A DNA stretch of 64,000 nt from Erythrophleum ivorense (taxonomy: Eukaryota > Streptophyta > Magnoliopsida > Fabales > Fabaceae). A program made the position numbers and the translations under genes. How positions within the stretch are numbered: position 1 is the stretch's first letter; every line of letters starts with the position of its first letter. Shown here in pieces: positions 22,880-34,295 of this stretch. Under the pieces are notes generated by a model. The model made no database searches and was not told the DNA's origin. It worked only from the letters and a program-made list of their open reading frames with translations. Where the stretch lies: positions 2,542,001 through 2,606,000 of the forward strand of contig JAIUCV010000083.1 in the NCBI GenBank assembly GCA_026724425.1. The letters run 5' to 3'.

Positions 22880-22990
22880 CCTTAGAGTACCTAAGAAACA
22901 TAAGTAAACAAAATTTAAAAAGTTAGTAAACGTGAAACAAAAGATCTAGTCTTAACTTTTAATCTCATAAACGTGTAAGTGCAATGCATT

Positions 22991-23007
22991 CCCCGGCAAC
23001 GGCGCCA
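22991..23007 (-). other. Primer-binding site of element E (tRNA-Asp)
   Basis: The plus strand reads ccccggcaacggcgcca, a 17-base match to the 3' end of plant tRNA-Asp. It lies six bases from the LTR start at 23014. Confidence 0.9.
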
Positions 23008-23013
23008 AAAACT

Positions 23014-24600
23014 TGATGCATGCGTGGGTGTGGGATGTATGCATGTAATAAAAACCCTAAGCAAAACATGGTTGCAAGTGCACAACATGTTGTTGTAGTA
23101 CTTAGGGGTCGATCCACAAGAGAATGCGAATTGCACACTACACATTTGTAAAGATTTGGTTAAGCTAAATCAATAATATGCAAGGGGTTTTGTGTTTTTG
23201 TTTTATAAGAAAGAGTAAATAACAATGCAAGCTATACAAACAACATCAAATGAACAAGGATAAACCGTGAGAACATATGCCAAATCAATTGAAAAGATTG
23301 TCAAATCCGATTCCTAAACTCAAAACACTATGATGTGATCATCCCACTTTCGTGGCTCCGACCACCTATACCTCTTAAACCAATGGACTCAGCTGTCGCA
23401 TGGTCATTGAAGAGTGAGGTATGCCTTAGGTTTAAGTAATGATTGTTTACAATAATCCTTAAGTCTACTTTCATAGCTTAAGACTTATTGCTCATCAAAT
23501 ACTAGATCCGGAGATATAACAAGATTTTGGAGAGTATATCAACCTTAAATCATGTCGCTAGTTAGCTACTCTAGCAACAAGCATGAGGCGCAAATAAAGA
23601 TGAAGAACCATGGGGTTTTCCCTTTATTCAACAACCGATTATTGAAGGCAATTATATCATATCCTCTTGGAGGGATCCATAATTCAACGATGAGTCTAAA
23701 GGATAGAGAGAGTCTCATGGTTCTAATGGTAGGAGGCGGAGTGATAGAGATCAAACCGTGACCCCTCCATAGAGAGAAACCTCTAAAACCCTAGACTTAA
23801 GCTAAAACATGCGAGTATGTACAAGATGCAAAAGGGAAAAGAAAGAACAAGGAGACCACCTAAGTGGCTCCGGTTTATTGACTGAAAAGAAGAAGAGAGT
23901 TTCGAGTTGTGTTCTATGATATTGTGTTTTTTTGATACAAGAGGCTAAAAGCAAGTATATATAGGTGAGGGGAGGCTAGGTCGGCTGAGTTAAGGCGCAA
24001 AAGAGAAGAGGAAACTTTCCATTTCTTCTCCTCGCTTGAACTTGCTCACCAATTCTTGAGTGAGGCGCGGCCACCATCTTCTGATCGCGTGAAATGGTGT
24101 GGGCTTGAGTCTTGATGAAGTCCAAGCTTGGCCCGCAGTGATCCCGGTCCATTTTGCTTATCCAAGCTCCATGAGCTTCACTTACTCGCCAGACGGACAT
24201 GTCTTGGGAGAAAAAGATCCTATGCCGCATACCTACTCCAAATGGCCCAATTCCACTTCGCCGCGACGCATGACTCATTTATCTATCTTTCCATATAAAT
24301 ATCTCATGATTTGGACGTCGGAAAGACCCTTTGCCGTAGTAATCTTTCGGATGCTTTGATTCTGTCCGAATGTGGAAATCGGCTAACTTGAGTTTTGTTG
24401 AAGCTTTTGACTTGGGAACTTGCATGGATCTTTGTTTGAAGTTATTTTGCTCCATTTTGCCTTCTTTTTGCCATTTTGACCTGTTTGCTTCCCAAAACCA
24501 CAATATACAAGAAAACTACCTCTTGGATACAAAATCATTATTAGTAAGTAAGAAAACATAAGAAAACCAAGGTAAAAACATGTAAAATATGGATATATCA
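23014..24600 (-). repeat. 5' LTR of element E
   Basis: A 1587-bp LTR, on the plus strand TGATGCATGCG to GGATATATCA. It shares many blocks with the LTRs of C, D and the solo LTR at 52001, for example around the cggacatgtcttgggagaaa block near 24195, and so belongs to the same superfamily but a different subfamily. Confidence 0.85.
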
Positions 24601-26600
24601 CATATACAGTAGTATTGTTTTAAGGTTCGAGGGAAAAAAGCGAGACTTAAAGTCTGCAAATATGTGAGATATTGTAGTATTGTTTTAAGGTTCGAGGGAA
24701 GATAGCTATATTATAAGTCCGCATACAGTTTTAAAAGGCTTCCGGCCCAAAGTTTGGTGGATAACCAAAGTGTGTGTAAAAAGGTATTTGTCAGAAAAGT
24801 TACCGCTGTTTTTTTTTTTAAATATATTTTTCTAAGTCTAATTTTAGAGTATGAGCCAGCCATCAGTCTGCAGAAGATCTGCCATATTCTCCAACCCCTA
24901 AATCGAAGGTTAGTACGAAAATTTTGAGTTTAGGTGCTACGAAAGATGTCTTAAACCTTGTCTACTGCCACGTCTTATCTGTTAGAATCCTTCCCCCGCC
25001 AAAAAATATGATCGGACGTAGAATATTAGGGTTTGGGTTTGAGACGTGGCAGAGCACCAAGAGAATAGTTGGCATATGTAATATGATGTCGACACATGAG
25101 ACAAGTAACCAAGTGAACTAAGTGTGATTATTTCATTCATGATAATCAGAAAATCGGTGTTTCCCTCACGGTAAACATGTGCGTACGTGATGATAATATA
25201 TGCTGAACATGGCTATTGTATTAAGGTTCGAGGGAAAAAAACGAGACTTGAAGTCCGCAGACATTTTTGAAAAGCTTCTGGCACAAAGTTTGATCGATAA
25301 CTGAAGTGTGTGTTAAATGGTCAATGTCTGTAAAGTTACCGCCGTGTTTCTTTTGTTTTAATATATCTTTTTCTTCTTATTTTTTTTAATATGAACCTGC
25401 CAACTGTCCGCTGACGTTCTGCCAGATTCACCAACTCCTGAATCGATGCTAACCACAAATTTTTTTATTTAGGTGCTCTGAAAAAATGTCTAAAATCTTG
25501 TCTACTCCCACGTTTTGTCGGCTGAATCTTTGCCCGCCTAAAAAAATAGCCGGACTTAAAATGTTAGGGTTTGGGTTTGAGACGGATCAGTGCACCAAGA
25601 GAATAGTTTGCATATGATATATGTTGTCGACACATGAGACAAGTAACCAAGTGAAGTGAGTGTTATTATTTCGTCCACAATAATCAGAAAATCGGTGTTT
25701 CCCTCTCGGTAAACATGTGCGTACGCGATGATAATATACGCTGAACATGGCTACATGCGTGATGACCACCCCTTCGAAATTGAAAACATAGACACTAAAC
25801 AGATTTTTTAAACACTCAAGTCTGCAAAGATGCCATATACAGTATTATCGTTTTAAGGTTCGAGGGAAAAAAGCGAGACTTAAAGTCTGCGAAGATGTCA
25901 AATATTGTTGTACTGTTTTAAGGTTCGAGGGAAGAAAGAGAGATTTTAAGTCCACATATATTTTTAAAAGGCTTCCGGCCCAAAGTTTGGTGGATAACCG
26001 AAGTTTGTGTAAAAAGGTATGTGTCAGAAAAGTTACCGCTGTCTTTTTTTATATATTTTTTTCTTTGTCTATTTTTAGAGTATGAGCCAGCCATTAGTAA
26101 GCAGAAGATCTGCCAGATTCACCAACCTCTAAATCGAAGCTAAGTACAAAAATTTTGAGTTTAGGTGCTCCGGAAGATGTCTTAAACCTTGTCTACTGCC
26201 ACGTCTTATCTGTTGGAATCCTTCCCCCACCAAAAAATGATCGGACGTAAAATATTAGGGTTTGGGTTTGAGAAGTGGCAGACTACCAAGAGATTAGTTG
26301 GCATATGTAATATGATGTCGACACATGAGACAAGTAACTAAGTGAAGTGAGTGTGATTATTTCGTTCATAATAATAAAAAAATCGGTGTTTCCCTCGCGG
26401 TAAACATGTGCGTACGTAATGATAATGAATGGTCAACATGGCTACATGCGTGACGACTACCTCATAGAAATTGAAAACCTAGATAGTAACCAGATTTTTC
26501 AAATACCTTAGTCTGCAAAGATGCCATATACTTTAGTATTTGTATTAAGGTTCGAGGGAAAAAAGCGAGACTTGAAGTCCGCATACATTTTTTAAAAGCT
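24601..26600 (+). repeat. Telo-box tandem repeat array, middle part
   Basis: About three units. The anchor ttagggtttgggtttgag occurs at 25026, 25564 and 26255 (spacings 538 and 691). Units also share gtaaacatgtgcgtacg and ggttcgagggaaaaaagcga strings. The longer spacing carries an extra, roughly 60-bp duplication of the ggttcgaggg segment (25857 and 25921). No protein is encoded. The array is cut at 26600 by the nested insertion. Confidence 0.9.
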
Positions 26601-26644
26601 TGATGGGTGGTCAGGTTTTACCCACTTTTTAAAATCTTGCAAGC
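26601..26644 (-). repeat. Family Y LTR, outer left piece
   Basis: 44 bp beginning TGATGGGTGGTCAGG, matching the inverse of 7878-7921. The preceding AAGCT (26596-26600) is repeated at 44601-44605, making these the outer boundaries of one insertion. The LTR is interrupted by element C at 26645 and resumes at 43483. Confidence 0.75.
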
Positions 26645-28271
26645 TGATGCGTTGGGTTTTATGCTTCAAACTAATACAATTAATAACCCAACTTGGTAGA
26701 GCTGCAAGTGCACAGCCGTGGTAAGTCGGGGTCGAACACAAGGAAGAGTGATCTCGTTTCAAGTCTATGTTGAGTGATGAGTAGCTAGAACGAAGAATAT
26801 GATTTGAGGTGATTTTGATATCCAATGAAAACACGTGAGTAAGTGAATGAGATTGTAAACAAGATGAGAAAGAAGTTAGGCAAAGGATAATCAATGGAAA
26901 CATTCAATGAAATGACAAGAGATTGCGTGGGATAAGTTATAAACCGTCTTGAACTCACAACACTAAGGTATAGCCTTTCCACTTTCGTGGCTCCGGCCAC
27001 TATGCTTAAACAACCTAATACACTCAACTTTCGATGGTTATTACAAGTTATAAGCATGCATTAATCAATGTTCAAGTTGTGATTGTTCACTAAGTTCCTT
27101 AGGTCGACTTTTGGAAGCCTAAAACACTTAGCTCACCAAATACTAGTTTCAGCAATACAACAAGCTTTTGGAGAGTGTATCAACCTAGGTTCGAGTTGTT
27201 TAGGCGCGCTTTCCTAACAATAAGCATTATGAACAAGCAAAGATGAAGAACCAAAAGAGTAAATCCCGTTTTATGCAATCAAACAAGTCAAATCATGTCA
27301 AGAGTCCATCGATCTCCCTCGGCCTAACAAGGGGATCTACTCGGACATATTAGAATCAAACGAGCAAAGCAAGATTGATATCATAATGCAAGTATGAAAA
27401 GAGATAAGGGATAGAGAGAAGCTTCTCTGATGAAGAACAAGTCGAATCCCTTGATAACTTTTGATCCAAAGTACAAAAGAGAAAAGGAAAAGATAAAAGA
27501 ACAAGGATGAGATGCGAGTGCAATGAGTTGAGCGGCGCTTCCTTCTTCTTTCTGGACTGCGCACCACCTAGGGCTTCTCCTCCTCGACGGCTACTCTCCT
27601 CTTGCATAAGACACTCGCGGCTCTCCTCCTTCAAAGGCTAAAAACATGTATTTATAGGCTTGTAGTCGCTAGGGTTATGATGTGCTGAAAAAGGAAACTT
27701 TCCGGTTAACCGGCCTTGATGATTCGCGACGTGATTGGACCGGGTTTAGGGCAAGTAAACCACCAAAAGCAAGCTGGGCTTGTGTTAAGTCGAGACAGGG
27801 TCCATGCCGCGGGATCCCGGGCTGTTTGTGGCGCCAAGTCTCCATGGGCTTCGTTTGCTCGCCTGGCGGACACGTCTTGGGAGAAAAATATTTTCTCCCT
27901 GATGGTTGATCCAAATGGCTTGAATCCACTTTTCCGTGATGCATGACTCAAATATCTATCCACCAAGACCAAGATCATGATTTTTGGACGTCGGGAAGAC
28001 CCCTTGTCGCGGTTATCTTTCGGATATTCCGGTTCTGTCCGAATGCGAAAATCGGACAAATGGAGTTATATTGATGCTCTTGACTTGGAAACTTGCATGG
28101 ATCATGGTTTGAGGATTTTTTTTTGAATCCTTTTTGATGTTTTAACCTGTTAAGACTCCAAAACCAACAAATACAAGAAAACTACCTCTAAAGGCATAAA
28201 ACCTTATTGAAAACACTTTAAAACGTAAATAAATACTAATAAGTAAAATCATGCAAAATAAGGATATATCA
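26645..28271 (-). repeat. 3' LTR of element C
   Basis: A 1627-bp LTR, on the plus strand TGATGCGTTGGG to GGATATATCA. A TATA-like box on the minus strand lies at 27651-27657 (tttatag on the plus strand). The stretch from 26688 on is almost identical to 42179-43482 and clearly related to 60150-61736. Confidence 0.85.
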
Positions 28272-28812
28272 ACTCCCCTAGACTTATCTTTTGCTTGTCC
28301 CCAAGCAAACTAAGCATGGAAAAGAGGTTTGAAAACATGAGAACTCTTAAATCCTTTTGGAAATCCATATTGACCTTTATTTTAGTGATCCACATAAAAC
28401 AGCAACGACATTTAGAATTAAGAACAAGAAAGTGCATACCATGAGTTTTGCAATCATCCCAAAGCAATCCACTTCTCTTCAGGCCATCCAAATTCTCCAC
28501 CTTTGACTTCTTTAGTTTCTAAAGGTGTGGTCTCAACTAGGGAATATCGATCAAAGGGGTTATAGACTCTTACCCATCCTCTTTTTATAAAACACATGTC
28601 TTGGCTCTTGTTTCACCTCTCTCTCTTCTCACTTCTTAAGTCGATTCATCCCTTTTTTAGGGTAGCACAATATTTTTTTTATTCGACTTCTTCTCCTGTT
28701 TGTGGAGGTTTTTGATGGATCTTCCATAGACGCGAATATTGATGGTTGTAGCCACCTAATCCCCGGTTACTTGGATCAAAAGGTCTTCCATAGACGCGAG
28801 TATTGATGGTGG
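28272..28812 (-). other. Element C internal DNA next to the 3' LTR
   Basis: Begins with the polypurine tract (plus strand actcccctagacttatc) and closely matches the internal DNA of D from 61737. It holds a 64-bp tandem duplication, second copy broken, starting tcttccatagacgcg at 28720 and 28784. The match to D stops at 28812. No protein is seen. Confidence 0.75.
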
Positions 28813-28937
28813 GTAAAGCCGGTAAGCCCTATTTCACTTGCCCGTTAAACGTCTTTGTTCCAGAATCGGACAAACAGTTTTAGTTTATTCCATTAAACTC
28901 GGTTTATTGAAAATGAAACGATCATTTTTCTGTAGTG

Positions 28938-29136
28938 TATAACTGTATATCGTTTGTGGAACTCCTTTTTCTTGGTTTTTTCTCCATTAGTTAAATAGAT
29001 TTAAAGAATGTTTTGTGACTGAATCTTAGCAACCTTTTTTTGGGATTTGACAATGCTTATAGGCGAAAGGAAAGCTTGAGAAGTCAATGGTGGCGGATAA
29101 TGATTCAGGTGAGAGCGTAGAGAGTGAAGTACGCAC
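28938..29136 (+). other. Possible exon remnant upstream of the element F insertion
   Basis: From about 29045 an open plus-strand frame (segment MVADNDSGESVESEV) continues after removal of element F into 40415-40451 (TSSGMFLSKRQ) and is followed by a splice-donor-like caggtgagc. The acidic Ser/Glu-rich text looks coding but the source gene is not recognised. It may be a second captured fragment. Confidence 0.4.
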
Positions 29137-29619
29137 TGTTGATTCCAGAAATAGCACACGTTAATGTGACGGGATATTTCGGATGGGAGATTTGGGAAGC
29201 TTTGGATTAATTACTCGAAGAGAAGTTTGGATACAAGAGATAGTCTCGTCAAACAAGCCTTGACGAGACGTAATGCAAATAGCGAATAAAAATAGAGAAG
29301 AGATGAGCAAATGCTTTAGGGTTTTTAGGGCTCCGTGACTTGGACTTCAGGAAATGAAGACCTCTCCTTATATAGTTGAGTTAAGGCGATTCTCTTCTGA
29401 ATATTCTCCTCTTGATCATAAAGGAAAACTTCTTCTTCTCTTGATTTCTTTCCTTTCTTCGAGTGGCGGCTGCTTCTTTTTCCTTTTTGCTTAAGGTATT
29501 ACCTTCCTCCTCAAGGCTTTCCATTTCTGTAAGGAGGCTAGGGCTGAAGACGGGCTGGGCTTTGGTGCTGTTACTCATTGCGACGGGGTCGGGGAAATGT
29601 GCTCATTTCACCTCTAACA
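29137..29619 (-). repeat. 3' LTR of element F
   Basis: A 483-bp LTR, on the plus strand TGTTGATTCC to CACCTCTAACA, preceded by the duplication CGCAC. On the minus strand it carries ctatataagg at 29366-29375, a TATA box for transcription to the left. Confidence 0.95.
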
Positions 29620-29635
29620 ATAAGTCCCCCCCCAG
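29620..29635 (-). other. Polypurine tract of element F
   Basis: On the plus strand ataagtcccccccc follows the LTR; the minus strand therefore has a run of eight G and further purines immediately upstream of the 3' LTR, as needed to prime plus-strand DNA synthesis. Confidence 0.85.
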
Positions 29636-30421
29636 TTTGGCGAGTCAAATGCAATTTGGTCTCGGCGAACTTCATGAATGGGAGTTGAGCTCAAGAGTTA
29701 TTAGTAACAGCATAAGGCGCCAGTGCTAGCTCGTCTTGGGTGCGATTGACTTTAGATTCGTACCGCCTCATTAAAACCTTGGTATGGAAAAACCCGGTTT
29801 GGGATAAAAACCATAAGAAGGGAAAAGAGTACGTTGACGTCATCTTGTCCGCAAAAGAATATGCATTTCGATGATTGTTTTTGACATCAGCTCGTCAAAG
29901 AGAATCAACCATCTATAACGGTCTCATTCGAGTCAGCTCGTCGAAGAGAATGACCGTTCATCCTTATTTTAACGTCAGCTCGTCAAAAGGAGGAGTTATG
30001 CCGCTCAGCAGGCAGTTCGTCAGGAGTGGGATTGCCACGTCATCAATGCACATTTTATTAAAACTGAAAAAGTAGGTTTGTCCAAGCGGGAAAAAGGAAG
30101 GGAAGTTTTTTCCCTTGAAAGTCGCGAAACTTCTCTTAAAGAGACCGTTCGGATTTCTTTTCCACATTAACTCCTTTTTTGCCTGTTCATTGCTTCCAAC
30201 CGTCCTGAAAGAGAAAAGGTAATTTCCTTCTTTCATCTCGAATCCGAATCGCATTGCTTAGTTAAACCGATAGGTTTTGTGTAATCGTCTTAGATTTGCT
30301 TGCTTCTTGACTTGAAATTCCCTCTCTTCTCGGCTCGATCCTTCCTCTCGTCAGAATTTCTAGGGTTTTTCTTCGTCGAATTTTGGCTTTTCGTCTTCCG
30401 ATTCTCGTCTGTTGGTGCGTG
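29636..30421 (+). promoter_or_regulatory. Region upstream of the antisense gene of F
   Basis: Non-coding. Three repeats of a cagctcgtc(a/g)aa motif occur at about 29888, 29935 and 29974. A pyrimidine-rich stretch with tagggtttttcttcgtcgaa lies just before the ATG at 30422. This is where a promoter for the antisense gene would be expected, but no convincing TATA box was found. Confidence 0.35.
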
Positions 30422-32827
30422 ATGGGTCCGTCGGATCGAAAAGGGAAAGGGAAGGCCATAGTGCGGGACGACGATGATGTCCCGCTTTCAAGTCTAATCC
30501 CAGGTTTTCTCGGGGATGCGGTCCGAGCGGGCCGAACCCTGGAGCGTCGTCGTAGGGCGGCAGAGGAAGCGGCGGCGAGGGAGAGAGTGATCGACGATTT
30601 CGAGGCCCCGTCCTTGCAAGATGAGGGTTCCGAGAGTTTCGGATACCGTGACGGGATCCCAGAAGACGATTCTGATGCGGACTCCGAAGTAGAACTGGAC
30701 GAAACGCCGAATCCGGAACAGGCCGACTTCGCGGGTCTTCCGCCGGTTGTTGAGATGCCATGGCGCACTCCAGCCACCTCCTTGACCGCCGATGGTCGGT
30801 CTTGGATTGATGAAGGAATCATTGCGGCACTTAGGTCGAGGTGCTCGATCTCCGATGCTGTGGAGATCCAGATTCCGTCGGCTCAGCAGAGGCCGTTCGA
30901 CGCTCCGCCAGGATGGTTCTGCGCTTACGAATGCTGGTTCACGGAGTTTGGGGTGCGGTTTCCCCCTTTTCACCTTCTACTGGACTATGCTTTCCAGCGT
31001 GGCGTTTCTATGAGTCAGCTGACTCACGGCGTGGTTCGCCATATGGTGTTTACCGAGGCTCTTGCTAAGCATCTCGGGATTACCTTTGATCGGGAGCTCT
31101 TCGAGCGTGTCACCGATCTTCGTGTTAGTGCGAATGAGGGGAGCTTCCGACGCTTCTGCACGACAATGAAGCACGGCATTGTCTTCGGTAATCACCGGGA
31201 CAAGATTCACAACTGGTCGCGCTATTATTTCTTTGTCAAGAAAAACAGCGCATCAATTGGGGATTTTGACCCCGACCACGTTTTCACGGGATGGGTTCAC
31301 GAAGCCGGTAGACCGCTTACAGGTTTTATTTCGACACCTGATGGTTTATTTTTGTCTAACCTTTCGTTTTTGTCCCGTAGGGAGAGTTGTGCCGAGGCCA
31401 GCATCTACTGCGTTTCGGAAGAAGTTTCAGCTCTTGCGAGATCGAAGTCGGATTATTTGGGCTGATTTTGTCGCGGAGCTTGAGGAGAGGAACAAGAGGA
31501 AGCGAGAGAGGACTAAATCCGCGTCGACTCCGTCCACTGGTAAGAGCACGATTGCTTCTAGCTTTTTTAGATTTGGCGTCGCTAGTTTGCTCGTTAGTAA
31601 TTTTTGTGCGATCTGTCTTCGCAGCTGAGCCGTCCCGTCGTCCTAAGAAGATGGTGCTTAAGAAGAGAACCCCGGTGGCTGTTGACGATACCATTCTTAT
31701 ACCCGACTCTCCCCCGGACGAGACGAAAACCAGATCGGCTGCCGGGCCGAGAAATCCGTCTAAGCGTTCGGCTTCCTCGATTGCCTCGAGGACGAAGTAA
31801 GTTTTCTTAGGACGTGTTCAACTCTCTAAAAATTTAGTAAGTGCTCCGATAGTAACGCTGCTCTCGCAGGGCTGCAAAGAGGGCCAAGATTGAGAAAGAG
31901 AGCAGAGCCAAGGGGACGTCGTCTACTGCCGAGACGACACCTGAAGTCGTGCTTGACGTGGAAGACGCTCCTCCTGGTGATGATGCCCCATCCCGTCAAG
32001 GGGATGGTGACGAGCTCTGCGAGGATCCGTCTCGCCAGCCAGGTGACGATAATCTTGGCGAGGACCCGTATGAGCTGCCGGGAGGCCTTTCTGGTGTCGG
32101 CGCGAGGGCGAGCTCGTCAGGCCCTAAGGTCGAGCCTGCTGACTCTGAGGTCCCGGACCCGGATGCGGTTGCAGTTGTCTGGTCAGGGGGCTCTGCTCTT
32201 ATGCTCAACAAGAAGTTTTGCGCCGAGCTGGTTTGGAGCTGCAAGCCTAAACCTCATTGGGGGGTTCCGCTGAAGAAGATCGAGCTGAAGGACGACGTTG
32301 TCGATGTTTCTTCAGACCTCGTCAACGTTGCTGGGAAGTTCTCTTCGGTTATCCAGCAATATGACACCATGCTGAAGGCGGCTAGGGAGGAAATCGTCAA
32401 ACTGCAGAACGAGCTGTCCAAGGGGAAGGGTCCGAGGCTGGAGTTCCTTGAGAGGGAAAAGGCTGATCTCGAGAGGAAGGTTGGCGTCCTGAATGGCGAG
32501 GTCCTGAAGTCAATCGGTCTTCAGGATGAGGTTACTAGGCTGCGAACTCAGGTAGTGGAACTCGAAGAGAAGGCCCACCGAGATGCGGAGAATGCTGCGG
32601 CCGAGGCTTCCCGTCTCCGACAGTCCCGGCAGAAGCAGGCTGAGTTCATCGCCACTCGTGTCTATGACGACATGCAGGACTGGTATGCTCCTCGTTTAGA
32701 TCGTCTCGGCAAATTCGTCGGCCAGCGCGAAGCGGTGGAGAAAGCTGTCGTCAGGATCGCGGTGGACGAGGCGTTGCTCGAATACGTTCGGAGGACGAGG
32801 GGGTCTCCCAGAATTTTGATGCCGTGA
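30422..32827 (+). CDS. Antisense accessory gene of element F (four exons predicted)
   Basis: On the strand opposite gag-pol, exons 30422-31322, 31381-31539, 31625-31796 and 31870-32827 join in frame to 729 residues; all three introns (58, 85 and 73 bp) are GT-AG and were placed by eye. The N-terminus is acidic with RKGKGKAIVRDDDD. A globular part (about residues 120-330) contains WFCAYECWFTEFGVRFPPF and LLDYAFQRGVSMSQL, resembling the 'putative gypsy type transposon' domain (Pfam Transposase_28) of plant antisense ORFs. A basic, Ser/Pro-rich linker follows, then a long coiled coil (about residues 545-680). After a run of five G (32799-32803) another frame stays open to 33135 and fits better, so the end may be frameshifted. 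The function is unknown. Confidence 0.75.
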
Positions 32828-33135
32828 TCGCAAAGCTAGAGGCTAACGTCAGGGAGAGCAGAGCTGCCGGGGATGAAATCGACGAGGTTGATATTGGTGC
32901 GGACGACTATGCAGCACCACACAGGTTAAATTGCCTCTTCGATCTTGCCGATTTCTATTTTGATAACGCTTGGGTTACTCCGAAGTGTTTTAATCAATTT
33001 GGTACAATGTATAATACTCTCAGGCCCAATCTTGCCGAGCTTATAATTGGTGGATCGCCGACGAGAGAGAGTTCGGGAGCGGCCAGTGCTAAAGCCGGGA
33101 CAAAACCGGGTCTGGATGCTTCCGAGGCCGTTTAG
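32824..33135 (+). pseudogene. Probable out-of-frame tail of the antisense gene
   Basis: A 103-codon frame directly overlaps the end of exon 4 and is shifted by one base. It is acidic, with EIDEVDIGADDY, and continues naturally from the coiled-coil region when read through the G run at 32799-32803. Either the G run carries an indel mutation or a further splice is used. Confidence 0.5.
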
Positions 33136-34295
33136 GACTTCGTCTCTATTCTCTCCCTTTTCTGCTTTTTTAAGAACTCTTTTTTTATTAGTCGCGGCGA
33201 TTCATGCCGATGTAACAACATTGCCCGGGAGGGTTTTAATCCGTATGCTTTTCAGGATTTAAAACTTAAGTATTTGCTTTACTTCCTCGTTCATCGTTTT
33301 GCTTTGTGCGAGATGAATATCGCGAATATAGTTGATGATTTCGTGCTTTTTGAAACATGCTGCTTTTAATCTATACCCTTTAATGAGGTGCGCTGCGTTG
33401 TCAATCTAGCGGAATGATTCAAGTGTCTAATCGTCATTAGATAAGTGGTTCAACGTGCCGAGACAACTTGGCATGCTCAAGTTCTGTCGTGACGAGATGC
33501 TACTCGCTATGACAATGCTATGCATCCGACGAGATGCGAAGTCACGCAGCTCGTCAGAATTCTCGTTTTTAAGAGACACCGATCCGCGCTTGTTGGATCT
33601 GTTTGCGGTGGCGCTTTTTAGGCCGGTAATAGGAACCGAAGTCTAGAAATTCGAATTACTCCTACGCCGCTAAGTCGAATATGATTAACAAGGTAGCGAT
33701 TTTTTCTTGCCCACATGGCTTAGGGTCGTGCGAGATATGCGTGCTCTCGACTTGTAGTGCGTCATTCTTGAAGAATGGGGGATGATCAGTCCACTTGGTG
33801 CGATGTGCGGTCGACTATTTGGCCAGAACGTCGACACTACTCTTTTATGCGTGCGCTTCAGAGTAGCTTTGAGACTCTCTTTTCTTGCCGAGCTCATAGA
33901 CAAGGACTCAATACTGCCGAATTCCAGAGGCTTTGAGACTCATTAATTTACCGAGTGCTAAAGGCATTTTATGACTCTGATTTTGCCGAGTTCACTAGGC
34001 ACACCAAAACATCTGTTTTTGACCTAAGTCAATCAGGAAATTCTTGCTTGGGTTTTTCTGCCGAGATGGAATGTTTCTCAAGGATTCAGAAAAAGATGCA
34101 TGCGTACAAGCGAATTAATAAAGTAAAAAAGCTTTTTTATTTTTATTAAGTTATAGCTGCGCCTCGGTGAAAAGGCTGCCTACGTATCCGTGCCGGGATC
34201 AAGCCATTCGTAGTTCGTTACAAGTGTTCATGCAGTGAACATGTCTTCTTTTTTTTTTTTTTCTTTTTTTTTTGACGAGACGCGAAGCTACGCGT
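33136..34295. other. Element F spacer between antisense gene and pol
   Basis: About 1.16 kb without a supported gene. Several short frames are accidental. A run of T interrupted by one C (34249-34273) lies just beyond the end of pol. The antisense gene and gag-pol converge on this spacer, so it should hold both transcript ends of the coding units; no clear poly(A) signal could be assigned. Confidence 0.5.

Larger units (their letters stand above)
20938..24600 (-). mobile_element. Non-autonomous LTR element E (gag-like and protease only)
   Basis: On the minus strand: 5' LTR (23014-24600), tRNA-Asp primer site (22991-23007), a coiled-coil gag-like frame (22142-22879) and an aspartic-protease frame (21048-22145), then about 110 bp of non-coding DNA to the break at 20938. 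The 3' LTR is absent. The left flank is array DNA, so the distal part was lost together with a little of the array. The LTR ends ggatatatca like those of C, D and the solo LTR at 52001. Confidence 0.85.

Noticed and set aside
30262..30973. Minus-strand frames opposite exon 1 of the antisense gene
   Set aside because: They are shadows of the GC-rich exon on the other strand; no retrotransposon motif is present.
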